From contig JAWUXZ010000046.1 of NCBI GenBank assembly GCA_034111085.1, positions 1 through 18,687 of the forward strand: DNA of 18,687 bases, written 5' to 3'. Position numbers and translations under genes: made by a program. This document shows positions 14,756-18,687 of the stretch, in pieces (within the stretch, counting starts at the first letter, position 1; the number at the start of each line of letters is the position of its first letter). This stretch comes from Dinoroseobacter sp034111085. Lineage in GTDB: Bacteria; Pseudomonadota; Alphaproteobacteria; Rhodobacterales; Rhodobacteraceae. Under the pieces are notes generated by a model, which made no database searches, had not been told where the DNA came from, and worked only from the letters and a program-made list of their open reading frames with translations.

Positions 14756-14953
14756 ATGACGGCGGTGTTGGAAGAAAAGATCGCGCATCTGGAAAAGACA
14801 GTGGAAGAGCTGTCGGACATGGTGCGCGCGCAAGGCGGCGAGATCGCGGTGCTAACGCGGCAAGTCTCGGTGTTGTTGGCGCGAGAGCGTGAGCGCGGGT
14901 CCGAGGGTGGTGGTGGCGTTATCCTAGGCGATGAGCGGCCGCCGCATTACTGA
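14756..14953 (+). CDS. slyX: SlyX family protein
   Basis: 65 residues, the usual SlyX length. The first 45 residues form one amphipathic helix with leucine/isoleucine heptads (LEEKIAHLEKTVEELSDMV through VLTRQVSVLL), a likely dimeric coiled coil. A glycine-rich linker leads to the family's hallmark C-terminus PPHY. Function is unknown; the E. coli name came from its position beside slyD. The ATG at 14756 has GGGAGG about 7 bp upstream, which decides it over an open frame reaching to 14654. It diverges from hisS and is followed by a terminator. Confidence 0.88.
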   Translation: MTAVLEEKIAHLEKTVEELSDMVRAQGGEIAVLTRQVSVLLARERERGSEGGGGVILGDERPPHY

Positions 14954-15215
14954 GGTCGTAGGTGCCGCGCCTCGTCTGATTAGGTCACGGTGCGCGGCGA
15001 AAAACCCCCAACCTCGAACACGAGGCTGAGGGGTCTCTTCGCTTTACGGTCATCGGCGTCCCCGCCTGTACCGCACGCCTAGATTGCGCCGTAATCCGTT
15101 AACATCCGGTTTCTTTACTTTTCAAATATCCAATATACCGCTGCCAATTAGATGGGACCGCACTTTGCTGTCGCGGGCCTTCGGCGAGGATACTTAAGAA
15201 AGCAAAGAGGAGGCG
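14954..15215. other. Intergenic region between slyX and dnaE
   Basis: 262 bp between the convergent slyX and dnaE genes. It contains a two-way terminator near the slyX end and the dnaE terminator at the other end. Between them lies an AT-rich patch (about 15100-15155) with TATATT-like elements but no paired -35. No tRNA fold or convincing small gene was seen. A small RNA on the minus strand ending at the first terminator is possible, but I found no clear promoter for one. Confidence 0.5.
15000..15033. terminator. Terminator downstream of slyX
   Basis: CCTCG (15012-15016) pairs with CGAGG (15021-15025) around AACA, and CCCC (15005-15009) with GGGG (15030-15033) outside a small internal loop. 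On the minus strand it is followed by TTTTTCG; on the plus strand by TCTCTTCGCTTT. It should end slyX transcripts and can back up dnaE. Confidence 0.65.
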
Positions 15216-15227
15216 TTAAACCTCCTC
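15196..15227 (-). terminator. dnaE terminator with the stop codon in its loop
   Basis: A perfect 7-bp stem (GAGGAGG at 15207-15213 with CCTCCTC at 15221-15227) encloses a 7-nt loop that contains the dnaE TAA (15216-15218). On the minus strand the stem runs into TTTGCTTTCTT, a U-rich tail. The last codons of dnaE thus form one arm. Confidence 0.6.
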
Positions 15228-18200
15228 CACCGTCAGCACCCCCGGCACGGCTTTCAGCGCACTTTTAAATTGCGGGCTGACGGGCAGGCGGTCGCCGAGA
15301 CTTATATCGACCTCGCCGCCGATGCTTTCAGTCATCAAGCGCAACTCTATGGAGCCGCGCGCAGCCCCCGCTTCCTTCGACATCCGTTTCAGCAAGGACG
15401 CAACATTGCTGACCGCATCCACCGCCTCGACATAAATCCGCAAGCCCATCGCGCCGCCGGGTTGGGCCACGGCTTCGTCAATCGGTTGCGCCCCGCGCAC
15501 CAGCATTTTCAGCTGATCGGCCTCGAGCTCAGCCTGTACGGTCAGGATCACGCGCATGCCCGCTTCCAAGTGTTGGCGGTGTTTCTCCAGTGTCTCAGAG
15601 AAAACCGTAACCTCATAAAGCCCGGTTGGATCAGAGGCTTGCACAAACGCAAACCGATTACCGCGCGCTGATTTACGCTCTTGCTTGGCGGAGATCGTTC
15701 CTGCAATCCGTGCCACATGCGGACCACGCTCGGCCTTGGCTGCAACCTCCGCCAACGTCATCACGCCTTGGCGTTTGAGCGCGCCCATGTAGTCGTCCAG
15801 CGGATGGCCCGAAAGATAGAACCCAATCGCGGCGTGCTCTTGGGTCAATCGCTCCATGGGTAGCCAGTCTTCCAAGGGCATCAAGCGCGGCTCGGGCAGA
15901 TCTTCGCCTGCCTCACCAAACAGCGACACTTGATTGGAGGATTTTTGTTGGAAAATCGCACCCGAATAGGCGGTCAGCGCATCGAGGCTGTCGAGCACCC
16001 GGTGCCGGTTCGGATCAAGCTGATCAAACCCACCAGCGCGCGCGAGGTTTTCCAAAGGCCGCTTGCCCACCCGCTTGAGATCCACCCGCCGCGCCAGATC
16101 ATAAAGCGTTGCAAACGCCCCGCCTTCCGCCCGCGCATTTGTGATCAGTTTCATCGCCTCAACGCCAACATTCTTCAACGCTCCGAGGCCATAAAGCACC
16201 TTGCCCTCGGCCACGGAAAACAGCGCCTCAGACCGGTTCACGCATGGCGGGATAATCTCGATTTCGAGCGTGCGGCGCACCTCTTCAGCATAGACGGCCA
16301 GCTTGTCGGTTAGGTGGATATCGCAGTTCATCGCGCCTGCCATGAACTCCACCGGATGGTTGGCCTTCAGCCAAGCAGTTTGGTAGCTAACCACAGCATA
16401 TGCGGCCGCATGGGATTTGTTGAAACCGTAATTTGCAAACTTATCCAGTAGGTTCCAGACTTCCGTTGCCTTCTTGGCGTCCACACCATTCTCAGCCGAA
16501 CCTTTCAGGAACTTCGGCTTCTCGGCATCCATGGCCTCTTGGATCTTCTTACCCATGGCCCGGCGCAACAGGTCCGCGCCGCCAAGCGAATACCCGGCCA
16601 TTTCCTGGGCAATCTGCATCACCTGCTCTTGGTAAACGATGATGCCTTGGGTCTCGTCGAGGATGTGGTCGATCGACGGATGCAGGTTGTCGCGGGTCGA
16701 AATGCCGTTTTTGACTTCGCAATATTTCGGAATGTTTTCCATCGGTCCGGGACGGTACAAAGCCACCAGCGCAATGATGTCCTCGATGCAGTTGGGCTTC
16801 ATGCGCCGCAGCGCGTCCATCATGCCTGAGCTTTCCACCTGGAACACCGCGACTGTCTTGGCCGAGGCGTAAAGCTTGTAGCTATTCTCGTCCTCCAGAG
16901 GGATCGCATTAATGTCGTTCAGCGTGCCCGGCCTCGGCTCGTAAAGCGTCGTGCCGTCTGCGCCAACATGCAGATCGCGCCCAGATTTCTGGATCAAATC
17001 GACCGCGTTCTGGATCACGGTCAGCGTCTTCAGGCCAAGGAAGTCGAACTTCACCAACCCTGCCTGTTCGACCCATTTCATGTTAAATTGCGTGGCTGGC
17101 ATATCCGAGCGCGGGTCTTGGTAAAGCGGAACAAGCTGGTCGAGCGGACGGTCACCGATTACAACACCAGCCGCATGGGTCGATGCGTTCCTCAGCAGCC
17201 CTTCCACCTGCATCCCGTATTTCAGCAGGCGGTCGACGACCTCTTCGCGGCGGGCTTCTTCGGCCAAGCGCGGCTCGTCCTTCAGGGCCTTCTCGATGCT
17301 GACGGGTTTGACGCCCTCAACTGGGATCATCTTCGACAGGCGGTCCACTTGGCCGTAGGGCATCTGCAAAACGCGGCCAACATCGCGCACTGCGGCTTTA
17401 GACAATAATGCGCCGAACGTGATGATTTGGCCGACTTTGTCGCGCCCGTATTTGCCTTGCACGTAGCGGATGACTTCCTCGCGTCGGTCCATGCAGAAGT
17501 CGATGTCGAAGTCGGGCATCGACACACGTTCGGGGTTCAAGAACCGCTCGAACAGCAGGCCGTAGCGCAGCGGATCAAGGTCGGTAATCGTGAGCGCATA
17601 GGCTACAAGACTGCCCGCACCCGAGCCACGCCCCGGACCCACCGGAATATGCTCGTCCTTGGCCCACTTAATAAAGTCAGCAACGATCAGGAAGTAACCA
17701 GGAAAGCCCATATCCTCGATCACATCCAGTTCGAAATCGAGGCGCTTTTTGTAACCCTCGACCGTGTTGGCATGGGGGATCACCTCAAGTCGCGCCTTAA
17801 GGCCGGCATGGGCTTGGCGGCGCAGCTCTTGGACTTCGTCATCGGCGAATTTCGGCAAGATCGGATCGCGTTTGTAGGCTTTGAACGCACAACGCTTGGC
17901 GATCTCGACTGTATTTTCCAGTGCCTCGGGCAAATCGGCAAACAGCGCAGCCATTTCCTCGGGCGATTTGAAATAATGCTGGTCGGTCAGGCGGCGGCGG
18001 TCTTGTTGCTGATCAACGTAGGCGCCTTGGGCGATGCAGATCAGCGCGTCATGGGCCTCAAACATATCGGGTTTGGGGAAATAGGCATCGTTTGTGGCCA
18101 CCAGCGGCAGGCCCAGCGCGTAGGCCAATTCCACATGTCCGCGCTCGCTTAACGCTTCGGCCTCGGGCAAGCCGTTTGCGCCGGGGTGACGTTGTAGCTC

Positions 18201-18687
18201 TACATACAGGCGGGTTGGGAATGCAGCCGATAGGTCTCGCAGAAGCGCCTCTGCACGTTCGGGATGGCCTTCGCGCAGGTGCCGCGCAACGGGGCCTTCG
18301 GGCCCACCCGTCAAACAAATCAGCCCTTCGGCATGACTGACCAACTGCTCCATGGTAACTTCAGGCTGCGCGCCTTGCTTATCGAGGTAGAGAAACGAGT
18401 TCAGCTTCAGCAGGTTCAAATACCCCGCCTCGTTTTGCGCCAAAAACACCAAGGGCGCGGGTGTTTTGCCTGCCACCAGATCGACCTGACAGCCCACAAT
18501 CGGCTGTACGCCTGCGTTTGACGCGCCCTCGGAAAATTCCAACGCAGCGAACATGTTGTTGGTGTCGGTCAAAGCCACGGCGGGCATGCCCATGCTTGCA
18601 GCGAGGCCGGGTAGCTTCTTCACCTTCATCGCGCCTTCGAGAAGCGAGTATTCGGAATGGACGCGCAGGTGGATGAATCGGGGGGAT
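15216..18687 (-). CDS. dnaE: DNA polymerase III alpha subunit (5' end outside window)
   Basis: The replicative polymerase's catalytic subunit, about 1,156 residues in the window, missing only the first few. The frame continues past the first in-window ATG (18629): residues upstream read PRFIHLRVHSEYSLLEGA, the normal DnaE start of the PHP domain. Then come GPGRGSGAGSLVAYAL and the catalytic PDFDIDF (codons 17496-17516), with the two metal-binding aspartates, then the fingers and the helix-hairpin-helix region. A clamp-binding motif QVSLF (15918-15932) sits at the expected place, followed by the OB-fold and tau-binding end. The PHP site reads LTDTNNM where active PHP domains have TDHGN, so it is probably not catalytic, and proofreading would come from DnaQ. 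It converges on slyX. Confidence 0.97.
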   Translation of the reverse strand, partial: SPRFIHLRVHSEYSLLEGAMKVKKLPGLAASMGMPAVALTDTNNMFAALEFSEGASNAGVQPIVGCQVDLVAGKTPAPLVFLAQNEAGYLNLLKLNSFLYLDKQGAQPEVTMEQLVSHAEGLICLTGGPEGPVARHLREGHPERAEALLRDLSAAFPTRLYVELQRHPGANGLPEAEALSERGHVELAYALGLPLVATNDAYFPKPDMFEAHDALICIAQGAYVDQQQDRRRLTDQHYFKSPEEMAALFADLPEALENTVEIAKRCAFKAYKRDPILPKFADDEVQELRRQAHAGLKARLEVIPHANTVEGYKKRLDFELDVIEDMGFPGYFLIVADFIKWAKDEHIPVGPGRGSGAGSLVAYALTITDLDPLRYGLLFERFLNPERVSMPDFDIDFCMDRREEVIRYVQGKYGRDKVGQIITFGALLSKAAVRDVGRVLQMPYGQVDRLSKMIPVEGVKPVSIEKALKDEPRLAEEARREEVVDRLLKYGMQVEGLLRNASTHAAGVVIGDRPLDQLVPLYQDPRSDMPATQFNMKWVEQAGLVKFDFLGLKTLTVIQNAVDLIQKSGRDLHVGADGTTLYEPRPGTLNDINAIPLEDENSYKLYASAKTVAVFQVESSGMMDALRRMKPNCIEDIIALVALYRPGPMENIPKYCEVKNGISTRDNLHPSIDHILDETQGIIVYQEQVMQIAQEMAGYSLGGADLLRRAMGKKIQEAMDAEKPKFLKGSAENGVDAKKATEVWNLLDKFANYGFNKSHAAAYAVVSYQTAWLKANHPVEFMAGAMNCDIHLTDKLAVYAEEVRRTLEIEIIPPCVNRSEALFSVAEGKVLYGLGALKNVGVEAMKLITNARAEGGAFATLYDLARRVDLKRVGKRPLENLARAGGFDQLDPNRHRVLDSLDALTAYSGAIFQQKSSNQVSLFGEAGEDLPEPRLMPLEDWLPMERLTQEHAAIGFYLSGHPLDDYMGALKRQGVMTLAEVAAKAERGPHVARIAGTISAKQERKSARGNRFAFVQASDPTGLYEVTVFSETLEKHRQHLEAGMRVILTVQAELEADQLKMLVRGAQPIDEAVAQPGGAMGLRIYVEAVDAVSNVASLLKRMSKEAGAARGSIELRLMTESIGGEVDISLGDRLPVSPQFKSALKAVPGVLTVEEV

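Noticed and set aside
14686..14820. N-terminal extension of HisS to 14820
   Set aside because: It overlaps slyX on the other strand and is not protein-like; MAKVKK at 14685 is the natural start.
14954..15215. tRNA or CRISPR-like repeat in the slyX-dnaE gap
   Set aside because: No cloverleaf, no CCA-proximal stem and no repeat-spacer pattern; the only structures are terminators.

Overview
The window looks like chromosomal DNA of an alphaproteobacterium of the order Rhodobacterales (Roseobacter group). The signs are a coenzyme-B12-dependent ribonucleotide reductase (NrdJ) as the RNR, a short-form HisG with its HisZ partner next to HisS, a DUF1489 protein, a Hint_2-type protein, a SlyX protein ending in PPHY, and iron-control DNA motifs of the alphaproteobacterial kind (TGA-N9-TCA and an Irr/ICE-like box). 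Most genes are GC-rich housekeeping genes; two places depart from that composition.

Layout, left to right. 1-1341: a Bcr/CflA-type MFS exporter (+). 1357-2164: rpsD (-) with its own terminator, a good sigma70-type promoter and a structured leader. 2283-2933: an Imm11-like (DUF1629) gene (+) of low GC, with a strong ribosome binding site but an in-frame TGA after 44 codons. It converges on a Hint-domain protein (2945-4009, -). 4260-7018: an iron(III) ABC permease (+) and a periplasmic iron-binding protein (-), converging on one terminator; no ATPase gene is present. The region upstream of the binding protein holds two different iron-response motifs. 7201-8304: THUMP-type RNA methyltransferase (+). 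8335-10833: nrdJ (-), which carries an unexpected XRE-type helix-turn-helix domain between the catalytic barrel and the C-terminal TSCPD domain. 10950-11381: DUF1489 protein (+). 11378-14685: the tight hisS-hisZ-hisG operon (-). 14756-14953: slyX (+). 15216 to the right edge: dnaE (-), complete except for a few N-terminal residues.

How they fit together: hisS, hisZ and hisG link histidine biosynthesis with histidyl-tRNA charging. The permease and binding protein are two of the three parts of a ferric-iron importer. nrdJ and dnaE both serve DNA synthesis but are separate units. The most unusual item is the NrdJ-XRE chimera. Its promoter region carries repeated CTGTGG half-sites in direct and inverted orientation, plus a perfect DnaA box, so an RNR that binds its own promoter is a testable idea. 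No tRNA, rRNA, CRISPR array, transposase or integrase was seen. No gene-free stretch exceeds 300 bases; the longest, 14954-15215 and 4010-4259, are described as features.
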